Source: Euphorbia lathyris (taxonomy: Eukaryota > Streptophyta > Magnoliopsida > Malpighiales > Euphorbiaceae). From it: a stretch of 64,000 bases of DNA. The translations under genes were made by a program, and so were the position numbers. Each line of letters opens with the position of its first letter. The stretch's first letter is position 1. The notes below the pieces were generated by a model. The model worked only from the letters and a program-made list of their open reading frames with translations. It made no database searches and was not told where the DNA came from. Location: the NCBI RefSeq assembly GCF_963576675.1, contig NC_088915.1, forward strand, positions 84,267,501 through 84,331,500, written 5' to 3'. Shown here piece after piece: positions 34,490-46,469 of the stretch.

Positions 34490-34494
34490 AAAAT

Positions 34495-36387
34495 TGTTAG
34501 CGATATTTTCGAAATATGCTAATTTCAACCTTGTCACGTGTGGTTAGGGTGCGGGCGTGCCAGAGGAATTATTCCTCAATTATGAAAAACGGTTACGTTT
34601 GTGAAATTGTGCGCCGAAAACATGAATCCTAAATCGAAGCGATTGGCGAGGGATGCAAGGATTGAAAAAGTCCCTCTTGGGTCTCTCGCGCCGTTATAGA
34701 AACTTTGTGAGATAAATTGTTTTTATTTAAGCTAAGCATATAAATTGAAGATGGAAAAATAAAGGAAATTAAAGTGCGAAATTGACACGAGATTTTGGGA
34801 AAATTGGTATTTTATTGATTGAATAAGGGTTTGAATACATAAAATTGGAAATGAATTACAATTGAGAAATCTCTATATTAAACATATAGGCAATCAATTG
34901 AATTAGAACGAACAAATCAATACGAAGAATTGAAATGCAATAAAACAAATTGGAATTCAACAACAAACTCGGAGCCACAATAGCTATCTCGGATTGATGT
35001 TGAATTTTGGTGTCGGCGTGAGGTCCTTGGAGAACTGCAACCGGTCGGGCCCGTACGGTATGTGCCTTGTGCAATGACTAAACGTTGGTAGGCAAATGGG
35101 GTAGATTTAATCTTGACTTTGGGGAGCTTGGTTGGAGTGCTTAAGAACACGGAATTGGGCAAATAAATAGTGTAAATTGAACTTCGGGACGTCAGGAATA
35201 ACTTTGTATGAGGGATCGAAGGCCAAAACGAATGGTAAACAGACGAAATTGAAGATTGAAAATGACTAGTTGAATCTGGAAAAATCTGGGCAGAATAGCT
35301 ACAAGAATTTGGGGTATAAAGATCAGCTTGTAAACGGAGTTTCTGGACACGGAATTGAATGAATCAAAAGGCTAAATCGAAATTCAGGATGTTAGGAACA
35401 ACTTTGTCGAAGGGATCGAAGGCAAAAAATAACTTTAGATGGACAGAATTGAGCTTTGAAAAAGGATGGACGAATCTGGAAAATTACTTTAGAAATGAAA
35501 CTCTAATTGAAAACTTGAGCAGAGTAACGACTTAAAAACACTAATTTGATTTGAGAAACCTGAAAAAAGGCTTTGGAAACTTGAATTGAAGCTAAAGGAA
35601 GCTAAATGAGGGATTAAAACTAAGAAAAACGAAGAACGAAAGGAAGAACTTTGAAGAACTTGAAGAACTAGAAGCTAAGAACTAAAAACTAAAAAGAGAG
35701 CATTGAGAGTAACCTTTAGAGAGGGGTTTGTATGTGTATTGAGTGTGTGTTTTTTATGAAAGGGAGGGGGTCTATTTATAGTATTTTGGAGTGGCATTTT
35801 GGTAATTATTCAGTGGTATTTTGGTAATTATTAACCAACTAACACAACTACCTTCATGCCACATCACCCCACTACCTCAACTTCCATTGACTGCTTCCAA
35901 CTGTTGCCGGAAGAGGCGATACGCCCCGCGTATCGTTGGTTACGCCCTGCGTATTGGAGGTCCTGAAGCTTGTGCGTTTCGTTGATGGTATCTGCGCGTG
36001 GCGCCTCTGGTGTTACGTCCCGCGTAGGAAAGAGTACGCCCTGCGTATAGGTGGATACGCCCTGCGTATTGGAGCTTCAGATCTTGGAACACTCAGCGGA
36101 TGCGTCTTACGCATGACGTATTGGCAAGTAGGTCCCGTGTAAGAAAGTACGCCCCGTGTAACGGGAAGGACGCGCTGCGTATTTGAGTTTCTGACGTTTG
36201 ATTCCTCCGGACGCCTTGTTTACGCGCTGCGTATGGAGGACACGCCCCGCGTATTGTCGGACTCTCTCATGGGTTGCAGGTCAGTTTACACGTGCATTAT
36301 TTTCTAGAAAATATAAACTATACCCTAAAAACATAACCCAAGCTTTTTATATACATAAAAATAATTATTTTATTTTTTGGGCCAACA
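34495..36387 (-). repeat. 5' LTR of the Tat element (1893 bp)
   Basis: Copy of 21997-23879. In element direction it starts at 36387 and ends at 34495. It contains the U3 palindrome array (35913-36273), the TATA box (35772-35781) and a 9-bp tandem duplication near 35650 that the 3' LTR lacks. Confidence 0.93.
35772..35781 (-). promoter_or_regulatory. TATA box of the 5' LTR promoter
   Basis: CTATAAATAG on the minus strand, followed by a C-rich stretch (ACCCCCTCCC) and then A/C-rich DNA where transcription would start. This is the expected promoter for gag-pol RNA. Confidence 0.65.
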
Positions 36388-36419
36388 AGTGTATTGCACA
36401 TTTAGGCTGTATTCGGAAA

Positions 36420-37058
36420 GAGAGAGAGAGGCTACTCCTTCTCTCTATACTCTCTTCTTCTCCTTTTCTCTCTCTTCTCAAGCTTTCCGTCAATTCCGTC
36501 ACTGTCACCATCTCAGCTCTTTCTTTCTATTCAGGTCCCCTTAGAGGAGGAAGGAGGAAGCTTGTCTTCCTTCTTCCTCCTCCCATTTATGTTTTAGTCT
36601 GTGTTTTTTTAGCTTCTGATTTATCTTTTCTTGTTAGTTTGAAGTCTATATAATTTCTCGAATCTCTTTTCCGTCAGATTTACATCTGTTAGCTATAGTT
36701 TTATCGTTTATTCTTTTTTCGATCTTAGCAAGAGCGGAAAAGGTTCATCTTGTCCGCAGATCTATACATCTGCGTGGTTGCAAAAAAAGAAAGGACTCAG
36801 ACCCGAATGTCTGGAAGAGGTTAAATGATGAAGATTGGATTACAGCTGTTTTTCAACGGTATTTGACTTATGAGGAGTATATGATTTCTATTTTTGTTGT
36901 ATTTGTACCTTTTATGGTTCTTATTGCTCTTTGTAGTTTTTTTCTTGCTCTTTGTGGATCTTATACTGGCCATAACCTATATAGGTGAGAATTTTTATCG
37001 TGCTGTTTTTGTACTTTCTGATTTAATGGAATGAAATGTGGCATTTTATATAAAAAAA
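36420..37058 (+). mobile_element. Non-coding retroposon with 14-bp TSD
   Basis: GCTGTATTCGGAAA occurs at 36406-36419 and 37059-37072, exact. The 639 bp between begin with GAGAGAGAGAGG and CT-rich leader-like sequence and end TTATATAAAAAAA. A short A tail and a long perfect duplication point to LINE-driven retroposition. No ORF2 domain is present. A related 3' part (TAAATGATGA...GATTACAGCTGTTTTT, then TCTAATGGAATG) appears at about 41555-41860, so this is a family. It could be a LINE with its middle deleted, a large SINE or a processed transcript. Confidence 0.7.
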
Positions 37059-37846
37059 GCTGTATTCGGAAATGTAATTTTTAACATGTTTGAAACTAAC
37101 AGTTTACATGTATGTATGATACGATTGTAGAAAATAGAAAACTTTGATACCCGATATCATATAAATAATATCAGTATACATTTATCTCGGTCTTAGACTA
37201 CTAGAGACATACAGATCAATTGGAGCCGTCAGATTGAACTAAACAAGAATATTAGCCTTCCTCAGACACATGGACTAATGGAAAGACATCTGAATACGAC
37301 TTGGATTAGAAACCGCTAATCCCACCGAGGATTAAGGAATCCCAAATAAGGTATAATGTAAACTACCTAAAATACGTCCATCATCTAGTTGTCTTCCAAG
37401 GAATTTAGGGAGAACATTGAATTGACAGATTTACCCTTGAGCATCCTATAAATGACATAACACCATAATCAAGGTAGATACACACATTTATTATAATTAT
37501 TCCCAATTGCTTGATGTTTTGCCTAAAACTCTGCTAATTTAGACATCAGAGTGAGATCATCGGTCAACGGACTCGTGTTGATAATCCTTTTGTCTTATCT
37601 CAAACATTAGAAAAATCCCTTTAGGCAACATAGTACTTCCCACAAATTCTCTCATATCAAATTGGTGTGGTGAACATGAATCAAACTAACCAAGCGACAA
37701 TGGATCATTAAGGAAACATAACTAATCTAATGCCCTCGCAGCAACCTGGCACCTTCTACAACGCCAACAACAACCCAATAAATTTTCTCTATATAACTTT
37801 GAACATCGATCAATGTATTAGTGAATGTTTGATGTCCTTTGAACCT

Positions 37847-38355
37847 TGATAACATCCAGATATTATTTACAGGACTAAAAGGGTAATTGACCAAACGGCC
37901 GCGTATTAAGACGATCGAGAAAGCTATGGCGTATCAAGCAAGTCACCTGAATGGCGGATCACATAGATTCCTCCGTACGCTATCCGTAGTCAAATATACG
38001 GGAGACCCTCCATCTTACCTCGATCCTCCCCCTGAATGGCTGAGCCAATTCCCGATAAAGGCAACTAATGACCCATTAATGAGCTAACGGTCATACTTGA
38101 ATGAGATCAGTAACCACCATTAATGAGACATTAATGGAGACTTTCTAGTTACCGAGAGTTACAACTATATGACTATAAATAGCTTGCATCCCAAGCTATT
38201 GAGGTACACATTCACGCTCTCCTTAACCCTACTTCGTGCTTACAGTTTATTCTACTACATTATACTAACTTTGTCATCAGAGCTTCCCCCCGTCGATCCC
38301 AACAGCGCCCCCCCGCAGGGAAGATTACCGATCGAGAATTCACCACTAGTCATCA
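37847..38355 (+). mobile_element. Solo LTR, plus orientation, TSD AACCT
   Basis: 509 bp from TGATAACATCC to CTAGTCATCA, with exact AACCT duplications at 37842-37846 and 38356-38360. It is the reverse complement of the solo LTR at 17367-17871. It contains a TATA-like ACTATAAATAGC near 38171. The short frames at 37887-38087 and 38169-38363 lie inside the LTR and are not genes. It was left by LTR-LTR recombination after full insertion. Confidence 0.88.
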
Positions 38356-38360
38356 AACCT

Positions 38361-40118
38361 TGAAACAAAGAATTTACGGACCACATCACCAAGCATATCC
38401 TTTATACTATGAGCATTGTTCAACATGCTACCAACGAGCATGCCACAATGATAGCTGAGCAGCATGAAAAATTAACTGCAGCAGAAGAAGCCATTATATT
38501 GGGAAAAAAGCAAGATTCTACGTCCTATCCACCAAACGAAATACGGATCGCACCCATTCTCAAAGGGGGGAACATATATTAGGAGTACCATAGAGAGGGA
38601 GGACAAGAAATGGCTCACAGTAAACCCCTTACGCCTGAGAGGGAGCTCCTCAATGAGCTCTAGGGTATTCTTAAGGGGCAAGGAAGGAGCCTCCTCATGG
38701 TTCGGTCCCTGGAGGAAGAAGGTACAACATTGGGTACCTTAGCTTTTGAGGTACCGGTAACATCTGAAGCTTTGGCAGCAGGGGGTTAGATCTAGCAGCT
38801 CGTGCGACCTATCTTTACCTCTTTATCATTCGAGAATGGACACCAAATTTAGAAGCCATTCCTGAATCCAAAAATTGGAAAAGAAAGGAAAGTCAAAATA
38901 GAGAAATCACCTTCAAGGATCTCTTTATAGCTTTCTTCACCCTCTAGATGGAAAGTCTCCTTCCTCGTCCAATACAACACATATGCTACTAGTAAGAATC
39001 ATCTCCAACATATCTGTACAAATCTATAAGATGGGAAAAGCTACCTTCGCCGACCTATACTCTTATTCGGTTAAAGCTCGTGGCGCCACCCAGGTTTCTT
39101 TGTTTCCTGGAGTGGAATTCCAGTTTGTCTTGAAAGGAAATCCTCTAGGATATGGACTGTCAGGGGAACTCATCCTTGGTTCCAACCAAAACCATTTATC
39201 TTTAAAGCCCTTGATGTTATCTGATTTTTCGGCCAAGATGAGAGGCCTTTAGAGCCAAAGATTGGATCTTTAGACTCTAGTAGCATAAATCTTCTCATTT
39301 CCTTCTAATAGGCCTTTATAATTGGCGAACAACGGTGCCATTCAAGACAAGGTTAAGATCGGAACAAAACTTGTTCAATGCTAATAACTCCAACTAGACA
39401 TTTAGTGACAATTGGCACAAACACATGAAACTCTTCCAACACATCTACAATAGGATCCGAAAGAGGGAATTTCATACCATACATCAACAATCGAACATAA
39501 AATCCAACAAGATATTCATTCCCTTTCTAGAGACTGTCATTAACGTGTTGCCCATGATCGGGAAGATGCATCCTTAGGACATCAATAAAGGAAGATTTGA
39601 TTGATAGATCTACCAATTGAGAAGCCGTCAAGCTTAGCTTGAGCCTTGATCCCAGACCTTGGAGTTCTGTTTTTCCCCAACCTCCACGCTTTTACCCTTA
39701 TTGGTTTTCCATTTACTCTGTATTCATGGAGACATGTTCTCAGTCTCGCTTGAGGAGATTAGAACAATTTCTTCTGAGATTGAGGGCTTGAGAGAAATCT
39801 TTTGCTTCAACACTTCCATACAGTAAAAGAGAAAACCGGGAGAGAAAGAACACTTACGGTTTGTTGAGGAGAAAGTGGAAGTTCTGAGTATAATAAGAAA
39901 TTAAAAAATCTGGAAAGAAAAATTCACCTCTAAGAGTCCGGTTATATATGCATTTTTTGAAGAAGCATGTGAGGGGTTGCCATTAATAAAGAGATTATTA
40001 GCGTCGATACTCCTTGGAAATTGTGAAACTTTTTATAGAGTAAAGCGCTCAAATACACGTGTTGAGTGTCCCTTGGAATAGAACAGTGACCATAATGATG
40101 CATATTATGGAAGAATGC
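38361..40118 (+). other. Decayed internal region of the older LTR element
   Basis: Broken frames give stretches such as IAEQHEKLTAAEEAI near 38450 and RTTVPFKTRLRSEQNLF near 39329, suggesting former coding DNA (gag or an extra retrotransposon ORF). Stops occur in every frame. The frame at 38983-39252 shows no domain I can name. Confidence 0.4.
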
Positions 40119-40126
40119 ACAGCTAC

Positions 40127-40643
40127 TAGGGCTGCACAAAACTAACCGAAAAACCGATTTCCGAAACCGAAACCAAACCGAAAAATAGGTTAACCGTAAC
40201 CGATGGACTAGTTTATGGTTTTTATTTTAAAAACCGATGGTTAACCGAAACCGAAAAATAAACCGATTATGTATTAATACACATAAAACTAGTATAAATA
40301 TATGTAGAAATTTAATTATCAATCTATAAATATACATATTTATATTTAATTTTTAAGTTAAAAATATCAAAATAACTTAAAACTTATTTGTTTTGGCAAT
40401 TTTGTTAATTAGATTTGAAGTTACATATTTTTATTTAATATTTAAATAATTATATATTTATTTTAAAGTGAATAATTAAAGATGTAAAGTGATATTTGCT
40501 ACGAAAAGTCACTAATGGTTAACCGACCGAAATATAGGTTAACCGACCGAAGTTTATATTAACCGAAATATGGTTAACCGAATTAAATGGACTGGTTAAT
40601 GGTTTTTGTTAATGGACTGGTTAACCGACCATGTGCACCCCTA
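40127..40643. mobile_element. hAT MITE rich in AACCGAAA
   Basis: TAGGGCTGCAC and (inverse of right end) TAGGGGTGCAC are the terminal repeats. ACAGCTAC (40119-40126 and 40644-40651) is an exact 8-bp duplication. The arms are built of AACCGAAA/GGTTAACC words and can fold back. Confidence 0.88.
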
Positions 40644-41596
40644 ACAGCTACTCAAGGCAACGGACTTGATCCAAGATTCCACACATTTTATAAGGTAATG
40701 GGTTACGTGTGATGCAACGCCCCCTTCACCGTTCCAAGTGGAAAATTCAGAGGGACATATATCTACAGAATGTCAAACCATTCCTTAAAAGACAGGGTCC
40801 CATGAGGCCTCCGAGAATCGAATCTCTAAAAAAGCTGCAGGGGTCAAAGGGGGGGGGGGGATTTGATATCATACAAATAATATCAATATACACGTGTTCT
40901 CATCTTAGACTGCCAAGAACGTGCAGATCAACGGGAGCTGATAGATTCAACTAAATAGGAATATCATCCCTCCTTAGACATGTGGACCAATGTCAAGACA
41001 TCCAAAATCCGGCTCGGATTAGAACTCGCCGATCCCACCAAGGATTAAAGAATCCCACATAATGTATAATACAAACTACCTAAAATATGTCCATCATAGA
41101 GCTGTCTTCCGATGAATCTAGGGAGAACATTGAATTGACAAATTTACTATTGGGCATCATATAAATACGATACAACACCATGATCAAGGTACATACACAC
41201 ATCTACTGCAATTACTCATAACTGTTTGATACCGTGTCTAGAACTCTACTAACTTAGGGATTAGAGTAGGGTCACTGGTCAATGGCCTCATGTTGATAAT
41301 CATTTTGTCATAACTCAGACATCAGAAAGATTTCTTTTGGCAACAGAGTACTACCCCACAGGTTCTCTCGTATCAATATATACAAAATATAATTCAAACG
41401 TTGATAAAATAGATAACACACTTTTACGTCAAGGATACAGAAGCTAAATTTAGTTGGATTGTCTAAATTCAAAAGTTTAATCAACAAAAAGCTAACTCGC
41501 ATTATTCCTGGATCAACGTGATACATCCTCTGTTTTTTTCCTCTAGCGAACCACATGATCGTAAGGGTATAAATGATGAATATTGAATTACAGTTG

Positions 41597-41749
41597 TTTT
41601 TTATATAGTTTGTCTGATTTCTCGGTTCGAGGCTCGTCAGATATTATTTAGGTGGATCCTCTTCCAATTAAAGCTTTCTGCATACGCTAGGATTCGAATT
41701 CGAGATCTATGTTAAGCAACTTGAGACCCTTAACCACTCAAATCAACCT
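41597..41749 (-). mobile_element. tRNA-derived SINE, copy 1
   Basis: On the minus strand it has a box-A-like GATTTGAGTGGTTAAG, a box-B-like ATTCGAATCC about 40 nt later, a body with GGAAGAGGATCCACCTAA and CTCGAACCGAGAAATC, and a tail ATATAAAAAA. It shares this layout with 49535-49664, 52373-52528 and the partial copy at 51976-52060. It sits inside a second copy of the 36420 retroposon family. Confidence 0.75.
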
Positions 41750-42243
41750 TCATTGTTATATGATTTATATTTTATTTGTGAGGTTATATTGTTTGCTGTG
41801 TTGTTGTTAATTTTTTTTTTTTTTTTATCTAATGGAATGGTTTAGGTATTTTTATTAAGAAATAAAATAAAATAATAAGTAAAGTGACTATTTTTTATTG
41901 GTGGGACCCATATGGACCAATCAATTGAAATGAATTATATTGTTGCTCAATAATGTCCCTAAACAATGGTATTACTAGTAAACACTTAATGCATTATCAA
42001 TTTCACTTAAAATGGATACTAATCTCAAGTGCTAATTTTGGATTACTAATTAATTTAAATTTAATACATGTATACAAGCTATTCATTTAGGGTAATATCC
42101 TAGAATTATTTCTTCAATCGTTATCCTATAGTAATTTATGTCTTCTTGTCATACATAATTTAATGGATATACTTTTTTTGCTTTTTTTTTTGAGCAGTAA
42201 TGGATATACACTTTTCAAAATATGAGTTTAAAAGCTAATATTG
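41750..42243. other. AT-rich DNA with remains of the 36420 retroposon family
   Basis: 41760-41860 resembles the 3' end of the retroposon at 36420-37058 (TCTAATGGAATG). The rest is AT-rich without visible features. Confidence 0.4.
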
Positions 42244-42900
42244 GGTAAATTACATCTATGATCCCTAGAGTTTGCACTTATTTTCATTATCACCCCTAAA
42301 CTTCAAAACCGAATATTATAACCTGTGAATTTTATACTTTACTACATAATGACCTCTTTCAATATTGATCAATATGATCACTTTACTAATATTAGTAGAT
42401 ATGTTCATAAAGCGTGTTGACCCATCCAAGTCCGCCTCTCATGGGTTGGGCTTAGATATATATATTTAAGAATTGACTCAGCTCGAATCTGCTCATAGAA
42501 TGAATTGAGCTTAATTAACGCTCATAGAATGAATTGAGCTTAATTAACATTTTATATATGTATTAATTACTTTTATTTAATTTTAAATTTATTTTTATTG
42601 AGTTTTATTGAACAATTATTAAGTAAAATTTTAACTTCTTGTATTTTTACTATTTATATTTATAGTTTAATTTTAATTTTAGTTTTAATAAATTTTTTAA
42701 TATAAATATATATTAGTTGGACGGGTTGGACTGAGCTTGATATTTTGCTCAGCCAGTCTCGAGTCTGATGTAAATATAATACGAGCGAACTAGGTTGGGT
42801 TTGGACAAGATAATTTAGTATAAACTCCGATTAGGTCTAGCCAGAACTCGATCCAGCTCAGCTTATGAGTAGGTCTAAATATTAATAAAAGAATATTTTT
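42244..42900. other. Truncated foldback element and GAGC-rich hAT-like remnant
   Basis: 42244-42400 starts GGGTAAATTACATCTATGATC, like one arm of a foldback MITE whose other arm is missing. 42420-42890 carries GACCCATCCAAGTCCGCC and GGGTTGGACTGAGCTTG words with a short tandem (CGCTCATAGAATGAATTGAG, twice near 42493 and 42519). It is probably a degenerate hAT element. Confidence 0.4.
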
Positions 42901-43825
42901 TATAGTGATATCTAATGAATATTCTATGGAAACATTCTTTACACGTGGATTAATATCACCGTTCGAATCCGGAAGATTCGGAAGAACCGCTCGATTTGAA
43001 GAGAGGAATATTCTCTAAATATGCGAATGGTACCATTCGGTCACATGGATAAATATCCACTGTCCATCTTAGCAGCCGTACAACTACAAAAGGAGAATCA
43101 TTGGATCAAGATATATGGTTGCGCAAAGGACATGAGATATAAGGAGGGTGCGTCGCCTGACACCACATCGGCCTAAAGGCCTTAGGTCCAAAGAAATAAG
43201 GACATTTGGTAGCACACTTGCAATGTGACACAATGCACCACCTGACTTCATTGTAGTTTGAAGGTTGCAGAACAACCTGAAGGTTGACACGTATCCAATG
43301 AGTCATTACAGCACATTCTTAGAATTACAACAGTTGCCCCCTAGTAACCACTATAAACATACAAAGATGTACATTCAACATGAGGTACGTAAGACTATAT
43401 AACCAGTCATGTTTTTTTTATTGGTTTTAACCCCTCTTTCAATCTTTGTTAACTTAAATATCGCGGATTCGCCGGATGTTGACCATTCTCTGACGAGCTA
43501 TTATTCTCATTTCATGTTAATGAATGAGGTTCTAGAAGATTATTGATATTATATGACATCATATAGCATAATAATAATAATAATAAAAGTTGAATGAGTA
43601 TGAATGTAATTTACCTCACCTAGTTGGACATGTGATTATGTATTAATTATTTGCAACTAAAAGTGGTAGATATATTATTCTAAATTTGTGGTTATGTATT
43701 AATTATTTGCAACTAAAAGTGGTAGATATATTGTTCTAAACTTCAAACAACAACAACAGCTGGTTATTAATTATCTAAACCAATTTACACCAACAACTTA
43801 AAAACATCAAATTGGCTATTTTAAG
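42901..43825. other. Moderately GC-containing DNA, possible LTR remnant, and a short tandem
   Basis: 42950-43420 is less AT-rich and has a TATA-like ACTATATAACC near 43396, so it could be a decayed LTR, but I find no partner. 43626-43741 is a tandem of two roughly 56-bp units (TATGTATTAATTATTTGC, then AACTAAAAGTGGTAGATA). No gene. Confidence 0.4.
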
Positions 43826-44832
43826 AATAAATTACACCCATACCCATTGAACTTTACCTATTTTAACATTATGGCTGCTGAACTTCAATTCTTAACGGTA
43901 TGACCAAGGTTGTAAAAAACGGTAGGTGCTAGTCGGACGGACATGGCCCTCGAAGATTAATCGGGAATTAATCGGATTTGTAGTTTTGTATTTTTTTTGT
44001 TTACTAATAAACAAATTGTTATATAAATTTAATTAAAATATGTATTATACTATCTAAAAATAATAATATAAAATTATTTAATATACAAAAACACATGTAT
44101 ATTTGTAACATATATCTTAAAAAAAATATGCAAACTTCAACATTTCAATAAAAATATAGTTGAAACAACTCAAAAGTAAATTATATTAAAGCAAAAAATA
44201 AATTTATAATAAAAAAATAATTTTGTTCATCGTCGCTTAGGCGGCGTCTAGGCGGTCTAGGCGGCATCGAGACGGTCTAGGTGAAGTCCAATCGGCTAAA
44301 TATCGCATTGGGATCAGAAAAACGCCTAGATGGACTAATCGATGAAAATCGAGACAGATTCTCGATTTCGAACACCTAGGCGGTCCAGGCGGCCTTCGTT
44401 TTGAACAATGGGTATGACCACTGAACTTTAAACTTTTTTAACACTTGTGGCCATTCAACGTCTCGAAACGACTGTTGACGGCCTCAAAATAAATTTTTTG
44501 AAGAGTTAATGATATTCTAAGGAATTTTAATTCTTGAAACTTTTCGTTTTGAGGTCATTTAGGTGTTGCTTGGTTAGGAGAGAGCATGAATTTTTAGAGA
44601 GAGAAAGCTCCAAAAAAATGTGATTTTGGAAAATAAAAATATGGTTTTATCGTAAATGTCGTTCTGAACAACTTTAATTCTTGAATATTTTCATTTTGAT
44701 GAGTTAGTTAAAGTTGAGTGGTCACCGGTGTTAAAAAATGTAATGTTCAATGACCATACCGTTAAAAATTGAAGTTCAGTGACCACAATGTTAAAATAGA
44801 TAAAGTTCAGTGGCCATGAGTGGAATTTACCC
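43826..44832. mobile_element. Foldback MITE of the 7346 family with nested hAT
   Basis: The arms start AATAAATTACACCCATACCC and end CCATGAGTGGAATTTACCCC. CTATTTTAAG and CTATTTTCAA flank it as a decayed 10-bp duplication. A hAT element interrupts the left arm. Confidence 0.7.
43906..44411. mobile_element. hAT MITE rich in GTCTAGGCGG, nested
   Basis: GTATGACC occurs at 43898-43905 and 44412-44419 as an exact 8-bp duplication. The ends AAGGTTGTAAAAAACGG and (inverse) CCATTGTTCAAAACG are weak inverted repeats. Internal GCGGTCTAGGCGG words repeat. Confidence 0.8.
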
Positions 44833-45529
44833 CTATTTTCAACCAATTATCTAAAATCACCCCTTAACAATAATAGAAATTTAGAATTGATTTGTAACAA
44901 AAAAAAAAAAAAATTAATTTTGTCCAATGTTTCATAAATTATTGTCCAATTTTTCCATTTGAGTGCACACATATTAATGAATTGAGAATTTTGGCCCACA
45001 AGTCAACAATCTATCAACAAATCATTTTCAGTTTATGTTGATTTGAGTTGTGGATGTTGAATGAATTTTTTCAATAACTTCGCCTCCAATAACTTCATTA
45101 TCAAAATTTAATTAATGGGGACGGTTTAAGGTTCTGTTTAGTTATTATGATACGTCTGGTTCTCGTAAAGGTAACCGAAAAGAATTCAGAAAGTAAAATA
45201 AGAAGAATGAAGTGGAATGATCATGAATTCCCTTTTGTCTGTTTATTTCGGTTTTAGGAAGGAAATAATATACTTCTAATTCTCTTGGTAATTGTTTGGT
45301 TCAAATTATATAATAAATTACGGTAGTAGATTGTTTTTAAAAACAATTTTTATACATACATGTTCTGCATTAGTAAATTAATCACATGTAAATATAAGAA
45401 TTAAAATCAAAAGATGGTGAAACTGAAATAAAATTAATAAAAAAATTGTATAAAAATTATATTTAAAAAAATAACTATTTTAAAATGATTAAAAATAAAT
45501 ATTAAAACTAAATAATATAATAAAAAATT
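44833..45529. other. AT-rich DNA without a recognisable gene
   Basis: No coding frame. A GTTCTGTTTAGTTATTATG phrase near 45131 could be a MITE end without a partner. Confidence 0.45.
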
Positions 45530-45890
45530 GGTCAAAATTATTTTATAGGACAAAAAATTAAAAATAAATAAATATAAAGGATCAAAACTGAAATTAGGCT
45601 AGAATTAAAAATGTAAAACTAAATAAGGATAAGGACAAGGACAAGGACCAAAATAAAAAATTTAAAGTAAAATTTGGTCAAAATTATTTTATAGGACAAA
45701 AAATTAAAAATAAATAAATATAAAGGATCAAAACTGAAATTAGGCTAGAATTAAAAATGTAAAACTAAATAAGGATAAGGACAAGGACCAAAATAAAAAA
45801 TTTAAAGTAAAATTTGGTCAATATTATTTTTTAGGAGAAAAAAGTAAAAATATAAAAATATAAGGATCAAAAGTGAAATTAATATTCAGA
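45530..45890. repeat. Tandem repeat, period about 146 bp, 2.5 units
   Basis: Units start at GGTCAAAATTATTTTATAGG (45530), again at 45676, and as GGTCAATATTATTTTTTAGG at 45816. Units 1 and 2 are almost identical except for one AAGGAC (6 bp) lost in unit 2. The third is partial and more diverged. Confidence 0.85.
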
Positions 45891-45931
45891 TCTAAAGATC
45901 CCTTCATAAATGATATTCTCCCTCTCATGGA

Positions 45932-46250
45932 AGGACCTAACACACTGTTTAGTCCCCCTATTTTGAAAAACACATTTTAAGGTCCCTATCTTTTACCAAT
46001 ATTAACCATGTGGTCCTTTTATCTATTTTTAACCGAACATATCTTAGCTTTTAGGACAACCACAGTACAATACAAGTTGACCATGTTACTCTATTATTTT
46101 ATAAATGTCTTTTTATGCTAAAATATAACGGTTACAAGTCTAAAAAAACTAGACAAAAGGACTAAAGGATAATATTGGCAAAAAATAGAGACCTTAAAAT
46201 GTGTTTTTCAAAATAGGAGGACTAAACAGTGTGTTAGATAAAAACTGGGG
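45932..46250. mobile_element. Foldback MITE, about 315 bp
   Basis: CTAACACACTGTTTAGTCC near 45936 and its inverse GGACTAAACAGTGTGTTAG near 46220 bound arms that also share AAAACACATTTTAAGGTC. No coding sequence and no clear target duplication. Confidence 0.65.
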
Positions 46251-46469
46251 GACTAATAAATTATTTACCCTAAAAAAATGTTTGCATCACCATTTTTGCG
46301 TTCGTACGCTATAAATTCTTAATTGTTTAGGCAATTTCTTTCTCAATTAAAATTTATTGCGTACACTAAAACTTCACCTCATAGATATCTAATTTAAATA
46401 ACTAGTAAATTATAGTTACATCACTCAAGCTTACCCTTACTAATTGTTTGCACCATAAATATTTTTTTT

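Larger units (their letters stand above)
34131..34494 (-). other. Leader of the Tat element with duplicated LTR end and PBS
   Basis: This region lies between the 5' LTR and the gag ATG. About 60 bp around the LTR junction (AAATTTTTGGC...CCAAAAATTGTTAGCG, plus strand) occurs twice, at 34311-34373 and 34444-34502, offset by 129 bp. The inner copy therefore carries a second PBS and the last 8 bp of an LTR inside the leader. Confidence 0.85.
21997..36387 (-). mobile_element. 14.4 kb Ty3/gypsy LTR retrotransposon, Tat lineage, with antisense PMD gene
   Basis: Two LTRs bound the element, each running TGTTGGCC...CTAACA in the element (minus) direction. A perfect 5-bp target duplication, AGTGT, lies at 21992-21996 and 36388-36392. 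In the minus direction come the 5' LTR, a primer binding site, a leader, gag-protease, RT-RNaseH-second RNaseH-integrase, an antisense gene, a polypurine tract and the 3' LTR. A second RNase H between the gypsy RNase H and integrase marks the Tat lineage. The LTRs differ at roughly 20-25 sites by eye, so the insertion is young in plant terms. Five nonsense codons and one frameshift disable gag-pol, so this copy could move only with a helper. Confidence 0.95.
37145..41375 (+). mobile_element. Older LTR element without recognisable pol, carrying nested insertions
   Basis: Diverged LTRs lie at about 37152-37659 and 40864-41375 (about 510 bp, TGATATCA...TATCA), sharing blocks such as GGGAGAACATTGAATTGACA. 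A G-rich polypurine tract (AAAGGGGGGGGGGGG, 40847-40861) sits just before the right LTR, which fixes the plus orientation. After the left LTR, TTGGTGTGGTGAAC may be the primer site. Two nested insertions, a solo LTR and a hAT MITE, lie inside. The rest (38360-40120) has many stops and no RT, RNase H or integrase that I can read. The LTR divergence makes it much older than the Tat element. Confidence 0.75.

Noticed and set aside
39120..39260. Frame at 38983-39252 considered as a host gene
   Set aside because: It lies in the decayed interior of an LTR element, with stops on both sides and no domain I can name.
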